Shown here: positions 16,782 to 24,724 of the stretch, piece by piece
Position numbering within the stretch: position 1 is the stretch's first letter
How the letters are laid out: each line of letters starts with the position of its first letter
Assembly: GCA_900539165.1 (NCBI GenBank)
Contig: UQAZ01000009.1
Coordinates: 1 to 64,000, forward strand
DNA: 64,000 bases
DNA from: an uncultured Oscillospiraceae bacterium
GTDB taxonomy: Bacteria > Bacillota > Clostridia > Oscillospirales > Acutalibacteraceae
Direction: 5' to 3'
Program-made: the position numbers and the translations under genes
Notes under the pieces: generated by a model
What the model saw: the letters and a program-made list of their open reading frames with translations, nothing else
Told to the model about the DNA's origin: nothing
Databases searched by the model: none

Positions 16782-18778
16782 TATTCCACTCCCCTGTAAT
16801 AAAGTCCTCTTGTATACATCTTGCCTAAATCCGAGCCTGTTTCAAATTTGCTCAGTATTTCCTGCGTTTGTTGCTTGCTCTCGTCGGTGAAATAGAAGTG
16901 CAAGAAGTCGCAGTTTATCTCCTTTTGCCTGTCTGCCATATATATCGGTACCGGATTGAACACCTCAACGCACGGATACGGCGAACATTTTACGGAAAAT
17001 TCAAAGCCTTTTCTGTCGGTGAGCTTGCCCGTGCAGTTTTGACAGCCGAGATGATTTTTAATCGGACAGTTTTTTGTCAGCATAAGCGGAAGCTTGCCGT
17101 ATGCGATTAATCCCTTGTCCTGTGCGTCTATTGCGTTTGCCTGTTCAACGGTCGCCTCGATTGAAATTATGGGCGAATTGAACAGCCTTGCCGTCTCGGT
17201 GTTAAATACATTAAGCCCGAAATCACCGAATACCTCAAACCCAATTTTTTCGGCAAGACGATATGCGCCCAAGTTTGAGCAAAGTGCTTTTCTTACGCCG
17301 ATTTTTTTAAGATGTTCAAGCCTTTTTGTCAGCTTTTCCTCTGCAGAAAATAACGCTCTCGGCAGTTCAACTCCTGCTCTGTTGTCCACAAAATCCTCGT
17401 CGCTGCTCCATACGGGAATGAAAATTCGCTTGAACGGGTGCTTGTCCGGTATTGCGTTCGGGTCTGCAAATCTTGCAGTCAGGTACGGCTTCTCCGCTTT
17501 TCTCTGCGTTTTTTTCAAGCGGTAGTCGGAATGCGGTTTTTCCGTGCGTTCCTGCTCGTTGAGCAATTCTGTCGCCTGTCTGCGCAGACCGTTTATTTCG
17601 CTCGCTTTGACGATTAATCCGTCGTCCAATTCTATTTTTATATCGGTCGGGTAATATTGAGTATTGCCGAATTTTGCCAGTCTTATACTTAGGCTCTCCT
17701 CGGTCATCGGCTTGTTTATCGCCTGCTCGGGTACAGAGCCGGTCACCCTCATCGTCTTGTATGCCGTGCTTGCTGTCAGCTCAATCGGCTGATTTTTTCT
17801 GCATACGAAATGCAGACTGATTGGCACAAGCGGTGTTTCGTTGTCGTAAAGGTGGGACAGCTCTTTTAGCACATCCTTTGCCGCCACAACATCCTCTCTC
17901 TGCCTAAAGCCGAACATATCGCTTCTTTCGCCCGTAAAATATCCGTCCGTGAATCCCGAACGGCTGAAAACGCTTCTCAGCACAGCCTCATCGTCACGGG
18001 AATAATCACCCTTTAACGCTTTTTTACAGCTCGTGACCGCACACGCAACATATTCCGGTCGCTTCATTCTGCCCTCGATTTTCAGCGACACAACGCCCGC
18101 TTGCTCGATTTCGTCCAAATGCCCAAGCAGACTTAAATCCTTTAGCGACAAATCACAGCTCCTGCTGTCGTCTGCGCTGAACGGAAGCCTGCACGGCTGA
18201 GCGCAAAGTCCTCTGTTTCCGCTTCGTCCGCCAAGCATTGCCGACATATAGCATTGTCCGCTTACGCTCATACATAACGCACCGTGAACGAATAATTCAA
18301 GTTCCATATTCGTTGCCTTGCGTATTTCCTTAATTTCGTCAAGGCTCATTTCTCGTGGGATTACCGCCCTGACAAAGCCTGCCTCCTCAAGCGCCTTGAA
18401 GCCCTCGGGAGAATTTACGCTGCATTGGGTGGATGCGTGCAGTCTTACGCTTGGAAATTCCTTGTGCAGTATCCGTGCAAGACCTAAATCCTGTACGATA
18501 AATCCGTCAACCCCTGCCCCTATTGCCGTTTCGGCAGTATCGAGTGCATTTTTTAGCTCGTTGTCGCTTACTAAAATATTCAGCGTGACATAAACCTTTA
18601 CCTGTCTTTCGTGGCAGTATTTTACAGCCTCGATAAGCTCGTCGTCGCTGAAATTCGTTGCGTTTCTCCTTGCGTTCACGCTCTTCATTCCGAGGTAAAC
18701 GGCATTTGCTCCGCACCTCACGCCCGCAATCAACGCTTCCATGCTTCCTGCCGGAGCTAAAATTTCCATTCTCTGCAT
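16781..18778 (-). CDS. Peptidase U32 family protein
   Basis: A 665-residue member of the U32 family, long form with a C-terminal extension. The N-terminal block MEILAPAGSMEALIAGVRCG and the family signature ELFVHGALCMSVSGQCY (about residues 161-177) are present. The cysteine set SGNRGLCAQPCR follows, and further cysteines lie near the C-terminus (CPIKNHLGCQNC). Relatives include collagenase-annotated proteins and the tRNA/rRNA hydroxylation factors TrhP and RlhA, which suggests an RNA-hydroxylation role more than proteolysis. It starts 101 nt downstream of zapA after a hairpin and overlaps maf. Confidence 0.88.
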   Translation of the reverse strand: MQRMEILAPAGSMEALIAGVRCGANAVYLGMKSVNARRNATNFSDDELIEAVKYCHERQVKVYVTLNILVSDNELKNALDTAETAIGAGVDGFIVQDLGLARILHKEFPSVRLHASTQCSVNSPEGFKALEEAGFVRAVIPREMSLDEIKEIRKATNMELELFVHGALCMSVSGQCYMSAMLGGRSGNRGLCAQPCRLPFSADDSRSCDLSLKDLSLLGHLDEIEQAGVVSLKIEGRMKRPEYVACAVTSCKKALKGDYSRDDEAVLRSVFSRSGFTDGYFTGERSDMFGFRQREDVVAAKDVLKELSHLYDNETPLVPISLHFVCRKNQPIELTASTAYKTMRVTGSVPEQAINKPMTEESLSIRLAKFGNTQYYPTDIKIELDDGLIVKASEINGLRRQATELLNEQERTEKPHSDYRLKKTQRKAEKPYLTARFADPNAIPDKHPFKRIFIPVWSSDEDFVDNRAGVELPRALFSAEEKLTKRLEHLKKIGVRKALCSNLGAYRLAEKIGFEVFGDFGLNVFNTETARLFNSPIISIEATVEQANAIDAQDKGLIAYGKLPLMLTKNCPIKNHLGCQNCTGKLTDRKGFEFSVKCSPYPCVEVFNPVPIYMADRQKEINCDFLHFYFTDESKQQTQEILSKFETGSDLGKMYTRGLYYRGVE

Positions 18779-18848
18779 AATTGCATCCTTTTCCGCAAGC
18801 CGTCAAGCACAACTCAACCTGCCTGCCCGTAATATAAAAAGAAATATA

Positions 18849-18874
18849 CCTCCCAACCTTGCAGTATGGGAGGC
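18849..18874 (-). terminator. Hairpin after zapA
   Basis: Stem CCTCCCA/TGGGAGG with an 11-nt loop. On the minus strand a loosely T-rich stretch follows. It may end zapA transcripts or attenuate into the U32 gene. Confidence 0.5.
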
Positions 18875-18879
18875 ATTTA

Positions 18880-19233
18880 TCAGTTGTTTTCGCTTATTTT
18901 GTTGCGAAGTGAGGAAAGCTCTCTGTTGAGTCTTTCTATCTCTCGTCTGGCAACATCAACCTCAAGCTTTGCTCTTGCCGCATCTTCAATATAGTCTTTA
19001 ATCTGAGCCCTTAAATTAACAGCCTCGCTGTTAGCTTTCTTGCAAGCGTCCGCCTGGTCAAGTGCCACAAGCACAGCACATTGAGTCTGTGAAAGAGTCG
19101 GTGATTCGTTTGATACAGCGTGCATCTCTTTGTTGATAAGCTCGCCGAGACCCTCAACATATTCCGGGTCATCCTCGGTAAGGATGGTGTATGTGTTGCC
19201 GTAGATTTTAAGTTCAACCCTGTTCTTTTCCAT
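18880..19233 (-). CDS. zapA: Cell division protein ZapA
   Basis: A 117-residue FtsZ-ring-associated protein. It has the ZapA N-terminal fold (VELKIYGNTYTILTEDDPEY) and a C-terminal heptad-rich coiled coil (about residues 65-115, EVDVARREIERLNRELSSL). Relatives form tetramers that bundle FtsZ filaments at midcell. It has a strong promoter of its own. Neighbouring maf has also been linked to division, but this is loose context. Confidence 0.9.
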   Translation of the reverse strand: MEKNRVELKIYGNTYTILTEDDPEYVEGLGELINKEMHAVSNESPTLSQTQCAVLVALDQADACKKANSEAVNLRAQIKDYIEDAARAKLEVDVARREIERLNRELSSLRNKISENN

Positions 19234-19273
19234 TTTTTCACCTTTTTTCGTGTAAAATCGTCTCTGTCTTAGT

Positions 19274-19302
19274 ATTATAACAATTTATTTTCATATTGTC
19301 AA
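19274..19302 (-). promoter_or_regulatory. Consensus promoter of zapA
   Basis: Minus strand TTGACA (19302-19297), 17-nt spacer, TATAAT (19279-19274): a perfect sigma-A consensus. Confidence 0.85.
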
Positions 19303-19431
19303 TTAAGTATTGACCCGACACATGACTTTATTATCGCTTCCGTTTTGCTTGTAGATAAAAAACATTTATGGTTATATCAAATTCGACTTATACTTTTAAT
19401 GAAAACCGCATAAATAGTGGACTTAAACGCA

Positions 19432-19460
19432 TTGACTAAGCGTAATTTTAGTGGTAAACT
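19432..19460 (+). promoter_or_regulatory. Predicted promoter of the DAHP synthase gene
   Basis: TTGACT (19432-19437), 17-nt spacer, TAAACT (19455-19460). The leader is only about 25 nt, so no T-box or other attenuator fits between promoter and start. Confidence 0.7.
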
Positions 19461-19493
19461 AATCCTATCAGCAAACTCAGAGAGGTGAAAAAT

Positions 19494-20534
19494 ATGGACA
19501 ATATGATTAATTCCAGCTTTAAGCGAAAGCTTCCTGTTCCAAAGGAAATTAAGGAGCAGTATCCGCTTTCGGCAGAGGCTGTTGAAAAAAAGGAAATCAG
19601 AGATAAGGAAATTGCGGACGTCTTTACAGGCAAGAGCGATAAGCTTGCGCTTGTTATCGGACCTTGCTCGGCTGACAGACCCGACTCGGTTTTGGATTAT
19701 ATCCACCGTCTTGCCGAGGTTCAAAAGCAGGTGGAGGATAAGATTTTGATTATCCCCCGTATTTATACCGGAAAGCCGAGAACTACCGGCGAGGGATATA
19801 AGGGAATGCTTCATCAGCCTAACCCCGAGGAAAAGCCGGATATGCTTGAGGGTATTATCGAGGTGCGTAATCTTCATAAGGACGCTATCGAGCAAACGGG
19901 ACTTACCTGTGCCGATGAAATGCTTTATCCCGAAAATCACAGATACCTTTCAGACCTTCTTTCGTATGTTGCGGTTGGTGCAAGAAGTGTCGAAAATCAG
20001 GAGCATAGGCTTGTTTCCTCTGCACTTAATATTCCTGTCGGAATGAAAAACCCCACTTCGGGCGACCTTTCCGTTATGCTTAACGCCATTAAAGCGGCAC
20101 AAAACGGACACACTTTCCTTTACAGAGGCTGGGAGGTTGATTCAAAGGGCAACGACCTTGCTCATGTTATCCTCAGAGGAAGCGTGGACAAGCACGGCAT
20201 TAACCATGTTAATTATCATTACGAGGATTTGATTCAGCTTGCAGGTATGTACCTTGATAACGGCTTTGAAAATCCTGCCGTTATTATAGATACAAACCAT
20301 TCAAATTCGGGCAAAAAATATCTCGAGCAGGTTCGTATCGCAAACGAGGTGCTTCATTCAATGCGCCACAGTGCCGATATTAAACGAATGGTTAAGGGCT
20401 TTATGATTGAGTCGTATATTGTTGACGGCGCTCAAAAGGTAGAAGAGGGCGTTTACGGTAAGTCAATCACCGACCCTTGCCTCGGATGGGAAAAGACAAA
20501 GGATTTGATTTTTAATATCGCAGAACAGCTTTAA
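19494..20534 (+). CDS. aroF: 3-deoxy-7-phosphoheptulonate synthase (class I, AroG/F type)
   Basis: First step of the shikimate pathway: PEP + erythrose-4-phosphate to DAHP. About 346 residues, the usual length for the class I enzyme. Motifs include VIGPCSADRPDSV (about residue 55), IPRIYTGKPRT, GARSVENQEHR, the metal/substrate histidine in DTNHSNSGK (about residue 266) and a C-terminal SITDPCLGWE block. I choose ATG at 19494 because GAGAGGTGA lies just upstream; GTG at 19485 falls inside that site. The gene stands alone between its own promoter and terminator. Feedback specificity (Phe/Tyr/Trp) cannot be told from the sequence by eye. Confidence 0.93.
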   Translation: MDNMINSSFKRKLPVPKEIKEQYPLSAEAVEKKEIRDKEIADVFTGKSDKLALVIGPCSADRPDSVLDYIHRLAEVQKQVEDKILIIPRIYTGKPRTTGEGYKGMLHQPNPEEKPDMLEGIIEVRNLHKDAIEQTGLTCADEMLYPENHRYLSDLLSYVAVGARSVENQEHRLVSSALNIPVGMKNPTSGDLSVMLNAIKAAQNGHTFLYRGWEVDSKGNDLAHVILRGSVDKHGINHVNYHYEDLIQLAGMYLDNGFENPAVIIDTNHSNSGKKYLEQVRIANEVLHSMRHSADIKRMVKGFMIESYIVDGAQKVEEGVYGKSITDPCLGWEKTKDLIFNIAEQL

Positions 20535-20542
20535 TTCAATGT

Positions 20543-20579
20543 GCGGCGGTGTGAGGTGTCACTCCGTCGCTTTTGTTTT
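20543..20579 (+). terminator. Terminator after DAHP synthase
   Basis: A GC-rich hairpin with 11 of 12 pairs (20543-20570) followed by TTTTGTTTT. Confidence 0.85.
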
Positions 20580-20663
20580 GTAATTTTGACCCGGTTATTT
20601 TATGTATGATAGACTATTTGAAAATGGTGAGGCAACAGATTTTTGGTATAAAAGTCGAAAATA

Positions 20664-20681
20664 TTGTTAATTTATTGACAA
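20664..20681 (+). promoter_or_regulatory. Rex-like redox operator in the ldh promoter
   Basis: TTGTTAA-TTTA-TTGACAA matches the clostridial Rex operator TTGTTAA-N4-TTAACAA with one mismatch. It overlaps the -35 box. Rex is released from such sites when NADH/NAD+ is high, which would induce lactate formation. Confidence 0.65.
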
Positions 20682-20703
20682 ATTACTCACAACGATATAT
20701 TAT
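20675..20703 (+). promoter_or_regulatory. Promoter of ldh
   Basis: TTGACA (20675-20680), 17-nt spacer, TATTAT (20698-20703). Confidence 0.75.
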
Positions 20704-20759
20704 ATATCATAAAGTTATTGTTAATTATTCAACGAGCTTTATGAAGGAAGGTATGAAAA

Positions 20760-21716
20760 ATGGCAAATAGACGAGTAGCACTTGTTGGTTGCGGTATGGT
20801 TGGCATGAGCTATGCCTATGCGCTTCTTAACAGTGACATTTGTAACGAATTAATTTTGATAGATGTAAATGAGGACAAGGCTAAGGGCGAGGCTATGGAC
20901 CTTAATCACGGTCTTTGCTTCAGCTCCTCTCATATGAAAATCAGAGCAGGCTCTTACGAGGATTGTGCGTACGCAGACCTTGTTGTAATCACCGCTTCGG
21001 CAGGCTCAAGAAAGCCAGGCGAAACCCGCTTTGACCAGCTTAATAAGAATGTGGCTATTTTTAAGTCATTTATTTCCAAGATTGTTGCATCGGGTTTTAA
21101 CGGCATATTCCTTGTTGCCTCAAATCCGGTTGATGTAATGACCAGAGTGACCTATGAGCTTTCGGGCTTCCCGGCAAATCGTGTAATCGGCTCGGGTACA
21201 ACCCTTGATACCGCAAGACTTCGCTACCTTATCGGCGACTGCTTCCATTGCGACCCTCACTCTGTTCACGGCTATGTTATCGGCGAACACGGCGACAGCG
21301 AGTTTGTTCCGTTCAGCCAGCTTAATCTCTCTACTATGAATATCGAGGAGTTCATTAAAAACGATAAGCTTTCCTCCGACATCACTAAAGAAGATGTTGA
21401 CGAAATTATCGAAAAGGTAAAAAATTCGGGCGCAGAGGTTATTAAATTAAAGGGCGCAACCTATTACGGAATCGGTATGAGCCTTGTTCGCATCACAAAG
21501 GCTATCTTCGGCGACGAAAACAGCGTTATCACCGTATCGTCAAGACTTAACGGCGAGTACGGTATGCGTGATGTTTATCTCGGCTTGCCCGCTTATGTTA
21601 ATCGTAACGGCGTTCGCAAGATTGTACCTCTTAATCTTACTGATGAAGAGGTTGAGAAGCTTCGCAACAGCTATAATATATTAAGGGATTCGTTTGATTC
21701 CCTTGACCTTAACTGA
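20760..21716 (+). CDS. ldh: L-lactate dehydrogenase
   Basis: Pyruvate + NADH to L-lactate + NAD+, cytosolic. 318 residues. Rossmann motif VALVGCGMVGMSYA with an acidic NAD selector in ILIDVNEDKA. The mobile-loop arginine region SAGSRKPGETR replaces the QR-type loop wording of some relatives. VASNPVDVMTRV and the catalytic His in GEHGDSEF (about residue 178) are typical of LDH rather than malate dehydrogenase. The promoter carries a Rex-like operator. Malate dehydrogenase is the alternative family, but the overall pattern favours LDH. Confidence 0.92.
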   Translation: MANRRVALVGCGMVGMSYAYALLNSDICNELILIDVNEDKAKGEAMDLNHGLCFSSSHMKIRAGSYEDCAYADLVVITASAGSRKPGETRFDQLNKNVAIFKSFISKIVASGFNGIFLVASNPVDVMTRVTYELSGFPANRVIGSGTTLDTARLRYLIGDCFHCDPHSVHGYVIGEHGDSEFVPFSQLNLSTMNIEEFIKNDKLSSDITKEDVDEIIEKVKNSGAEVIKLKGATYYGIGMSLVRITKAIFGDENSVITVSSRLNGEYGMRDVYLGLPAYVNRNGVRKIVPLNLTDEEVEKLRNSYNILRDSFDSLDLN

Positions 21717-21738
21717 TAATTTATCTCCCCTTATCTTT

Positions 21739-21766
21739 TCCCCGCTGTAATGGCGGGGATTTTTTT
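21739..21766 (+). terminator. Terminator after ldh
   Basis: Stem CCCCGC/GCGGGG (21740-21758) followed by seven T. Confidence 0.92.
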
Positions 21767-21855
21767 GCGCAGGGGACTTTGTCTGTTTAATTTGTGAGCA
21801 AAGTTGTGCATATTTTTATCATAGCATAAATCAGAATAACTAAATTTGGTCAGCT

Positions 21856-21887
21856 TTTTTCGTGAAATTAGTCAAAATCACGAAAAA
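21856..21887. promoter_or_regulatory. Perfect inverted repeat upstream of fumC
   Basis: TTTTTCGTGA, 12-nt spacer, TCACGAAAAA: ten-base perfect arms, ending 33 bp before the fumC -35 box. It has the look of an operator for a dimeric regulator. It is not a terminator, because ldh already has one 90 bp upstream. Confidence 0.5.
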
Positions 21888-21895
21888 CAAGGAAT

Positions 21896-21913
21896 TTGTT
21901 ATTTTTTTCACAA
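21896..21913 (+). promoter_or_regulatory. Rex-like redox operator in the fumC promoter
   Basis: TTGTTAT-TTTT-TTCACAA fits the Rex operator pattern. The right half equals the Bacillus-type half site TTCACAA and the left half has one mismatch to TTGTTAA. It ends 7 bp upstream of the -35 box. Confidence 0.6.
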
Positions 21914-21919
21914 TATACC

Positions 21920-21948
21920 TTGAATTAGACCGTCCAAACGAATATAAT
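21920..21948 (+). promoter_or_regulatory. Promoter of fumC
   Basis: TTGAAT (21920-21925), 17-nt spacer, TATAAT (21943-21948). Confidence 0.8.
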
Positions 21949-21998
21949 ATGATAGTAAAATCGCAAAATTAATATAATATTATTACGGAGGTATTATT

Positions 21999-23375
21999 AT
22001 GGAATATCGTATCGAACACGATTCAATGGGAGAGGTTAAGGTTCCTGCCGATAAATATTGGGCAGCGCAGACCGAAAGAAGCCACGAGAACTTTTTAATC
22101 GGTGTAGGTATCGAAACTATGCCAAGAGAAATTACACACGCTTTCGGCGTACTTAAAAAGGCTGCCGCTATCGCAAACAATCAGCTCAAGCCTGAAAAAA
22201 TGACTGACGAAAAGCTTGCCGCTGTTTCACAGGCTTGCGACGAGGTTATGAGTGGAGCGCTTAACGAGCATTTTCCTCTTGTTGTTTGGCAGACAGGCTC
22301 AGGCACTCAGTCAAATATGAATGCAAACGAAGTTATCGCAAACAGAGGTAACGAGATTGCAGGCAAGAAAATTCTTCATCCAAACGACGACATCAATATG
22401 TCACAGTCATCTAATGACACCTTCCCAACCGCTATGAGCATTGCTGCCGTTATCGGTATCGAGGATAAGGTTATCCCTGCCGTTGACACTCTTATCGAAA
22501 CCTTTAAGAAGCTTGAAAAAGAAAACGAGGGCATTGTTAAGTCGGGCAGAACTCATCTTCAGGACGCTACCCCTATCACATTTTCACAGGAAATCAGCGG
22601 CTGGAGAGCAAGCCTTGAAAAGGATAAGAAGCTCCTCGAAATCGCACTTCCCGAATTAAAGGAACTTGCACTCGGCGGTACTGCCGTAGGTACAGGTCTT
22701 AATGCTCCGGCAGGTTTTGATGTTAAGGTTGCAGAGGCTGTAAGCCAAATCACAGGTAAGCAGTTCATCACAGCACCTAATAAGTTCCACGCACTTACAT
22801 CAAAGGACGAAATCGTTTTCGCCCACGGTGCGCTCAAGGCACTTGCGGCAGACCTTATGAAGATTGCAAACGATGTTCGTTGGCTCGCTTCCGGTCCACG
22901 CTTGGGTCTCGGTGAAATCACTATTCCCGAAAACGAGCCGGGTTCGTCAATTATGCCGGGTAAGGTTAATCCTACTCAGTGCGAGGCTGTTACAATGGTT
23001 GCCGTTCAGGTTATCGGTAACGATACGGCTATCGGTATGGCTGCTTCACAGGGCAACTTTGAGCTTAATGTATTTATGCCTGTAATCATTTATAACTTCA
23101 CTCAGTCGGTAAGACTTCTCAGCGAGGCTATGATTTCATTTAATAATAATTGTGCAGTAGGCATTAAGGCAAATAAGGATAAGATGTATAACAATCTTCA
23201 TAATTCCCTTATGCTTGTTACAGCACTTAATCCGTATATCGGCTATGAAAATGCTGCAAAGACAGCAAAAAATGCTTATAAGAAAAATATCTCTCTTAAA
23301 GAATCTTGCGTAGAGCTTGGCTTCCTTACAGCAGAGAGATTTGACGAGGTGTTCCATCCTGAGCAGATGGTATAA
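21999..23375 (+). CDS. fumC: Fumarate hydratase class II
   Basis: Interconverts malate and fumarate. 458 residues, oxygen-stable iron-free class II type. It has the superfamily signature GSSIMPGKVNPTQCE (about residue 315), and QTGSGTQSNMNANEV and SSNDTFPTAM in the substrate site. Its position before the hdr-flx-frd genes implies it supplies fumarate for reduction to succinate. The start has an ACGGAGG site. The 148 bp to hdrB hold a dispersed repeat and no clear terminator with a T-run, so read-through from the fumC promoter is possible. Confidence 0.96.
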   Translation: MEYRIEHDSMGEVKVPADKYWAAQTERSHENFLIGVGIETMPREITHAFGVLKKAAAIANNQLKPEKMTDEKLAAVSQACDEVMSGALNEHFPLVVWQTGSGTQSNMNANEVIANRGNEIAGKKILHPNDDINMSQSSNDTFPTAMSIAAVIGIEDKVIPAVDTLIETFKKLEKENEGIVKSGRTHLQDATPITFSQEISGWRASLEKDKKLLEIALPELKELALGGTAVGTGLNAPAGFDVKVAEAVSQITGKQFITAPNKFHALTSKDEIVFAHGALKALAADLMKIANDVRWLASGPRLGLGEITIPENEPGSSIMPGKVNPTQCEAVTMVAVQVIGNDTAIGMAASQGNFELNVFMPVIIYNFTQSVRLLSEAMISFNNNCAVGIKANKDKMYNNLHNSLMLVTALNPYIGYENAAKTAKNAYKKNISLKESCVELGFLTAERFDEVFHPEQMV

Positions 23376-23383
23376 TTAATGCT

Positions 23384-23433
23384 CGCCTCCCTTATCAATG
23401 GAGGCAGTACACCGTTAGGTGTGACGGAGGGAT
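23384..23433 (+). repeat. Two-hairpin dispersed repeat, copy 5
   Basis: Hairpin 1 is GCCTCC/GGAGGC (23385-23405). Hairpin 2 is ACACC/GGTGT around GTTA, then GACGGAGGGATTAA. A degraded inverted fragment seems to follow to about 23485. It lies between fumC and hdrB. Confidence 0.7.
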
Positions 23434-23523
23434 TAATTTTTCGCACTTCCCCAATGTCCCACCTTCGCTGACGGTGACACGCAGCATTAATCACCAAACA
23501 TTTTTGAGTTAAGGAGTAATAAT

Positions 23524-24318
23524 ATGGTATTCAGCTACTATCCGGGTTGTACCTTAAAAAATAAGGCTAAGGATTTGGACAGCTATGCACGACTCAGCGC
23601 CGAGGCTCTCGGCGTTACTCTCGAGGAAATTCCCGAGTGGCAGTGCTGCGGCGGTGTTTATCCTATGGCTAAGGACGAAATCGCAACAAAGCTTTCATCT
23701 GTTCGCACACTTATGAAAGCAAAGGACGCAGGACAAGACCTTGTTACAATGTGCAGTGCCTGCCACAATGTTGTAAAGCAGGTTAATAACGATATGAAAG
23801 ACGATGAGTTTTCGTCTAAAGTCGCAAGATATATGAAAATAGGCGAGGATGAGGCTTACCACGGCGAAACCGAGGTACTTCATTATCTTGAGGTTTTGCG
23901 TGACAGGGTTGGCTATGACGAAATTAAGAAAAAAGTAACTAATCCGCTTAAAGGTAAAAAAATTGCCGCATACTACGGTTGCCTTTTGCTCAGACCGGGC
24001 AAGGTTATGCAGATGGATGACCCTGAAAACCCTACAATTATGGAAGACTTTATCAAGGCTCTCGGCGCAACACCCGTAAAGTACGCTATGCGTAATGAGT
24101 GCTGTGGAGGCTATACCGTCTTAGAGAATAAGGATATAGCAAAAACAAGAGCGCAGGCAGTTATCGAAAATGCCGTTAATAACGGAGCAGAGGAAATTAT
24201 TACAGCCTGTCCGCTTTGTATGTATAATCTGAGAAAAAATGCTCAGGGCGTTAAGATTACATATTTTACCGAGCTTTTGGCTCAGGCACTCGGCTTGACA
24301 GACGAGACGGAGGGTTAA
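23524..24318 (+). CDS. hdrB: HdrB-like heterodisulfide reductase subunit (two CCG domains)
   Basis: A 264-residue soluble protein with two CCG cysteine-rich domains. The first runs from YPGCTLKNKA through WQCCGG to CSACHN; the second from YYGCLLLRPG through NECCGGY to CPLCMYN. In methanogen HdrB these bind two non-cubane [4Fe-4S] clusters that cleave the CoM-S-S-CoB disulfide. This organism is not expected to use CoM/CoB, so the acceptor is unknown: another disulfide, or electron transfer onward to the fumarate reductase encoded downstream. It is the first gene of a tight nine-gene run, with ATG after AAGGAG. Confidence 0.88.
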   Translation: MVFSYYPGCTLKNKAKDLDSYARLSAEALGVTLEEIPEWQCCGGVYPMAKDEIATKLSSVRTLMKAKDAGQDLVTMCSACHNVVKQVNNDMKDDEFSSKVARYMKIGEDEAYHGETEVLHYLEVLRDRVGYDEIKKKVTNPLKGKKIAAYYGCLLLRPGKVMQMDDPENPTIMEDFIKALGATPVKYAMRNECCGGYTVLENKDIAKTRAQAVIENAVNNGAEEIITACPLCMYNLRKNAQGVKITYFTELLAQALGLTDETEG

Positions 24319-24319
24319 T

Positions 24320-24706
24320 ATGGAAAACAAGAATATTCAGGAGCAGATACTTCGCTCCTACGGTAAAAATCCACGCAAGTGTATGTCCTGCGGAAAATGC
24401 ACGGCAGCTTGCCCGTCGTATGATAATATGGAATATCATCCTCACCAGTTTGTGTCTATGGTGATAAACGGCAGAATTGACGAGCTTCTCGAAAGCGAGT
24501 CGCTTTACACCTGCCTTTCCTGTATGGCTTGTCTTGAGCGTTGCCCGAGAGGCGTTGAACCTGCAAGACTTATCGAGGCTGTAAGGGTTGCACAGGTTCG
24601 TCAGCAGGGCAAAAATCACCTTACCGCACAGGATATTCCGGAGAGGCTTGACGAGGATTTGCCTCAGCAGGCGATAGTCTCTGCGATGAGAAAATATTGG
24701 AAGTAA
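24320..24706 (+). CDS. hdrC: HdrC-like ferredoxin subunit
   Basis: A 128-residue protein with two [4Fe-4S] motifs, CMSCGKCTAACP (about residue 19) and CLSCMACLERCP (about residue 60). In Hdr complexes HdrC wires electrons from HdrA to HdrB. The length is short for the family and contains little else. It begins one base after the hdrB stop codon, so it is translationally coupled. Confidence 0.88.
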   Translation: MENKNIQEQILRSYGKNPRKCMSCGKCTAACPSYDNMEYHPHQFVSMVINGRIDELLESESLYTCLSCMACLERCPRGVEPARLIEAVRVAQVRQQGKNHLTAQDIPERLDEDLPQQAIVSAMRKYWK

Positions 24707-24724
24707 TCAGGGGAGTTATTATTT

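Noticed and set aside
19303..19484. T-box or leader attenuator before DAHP synthase
   Set aside because: The promoter lies only about 35 nt before the start; no room for a T-box and no terminator hairpin is seen.
20573..20767. A 65-codon frame between aroF and ldh
   Set aside because: It overlaps the aroF terminator, the Rex-like site and the ldh promoter, and lacks a ribosome site.
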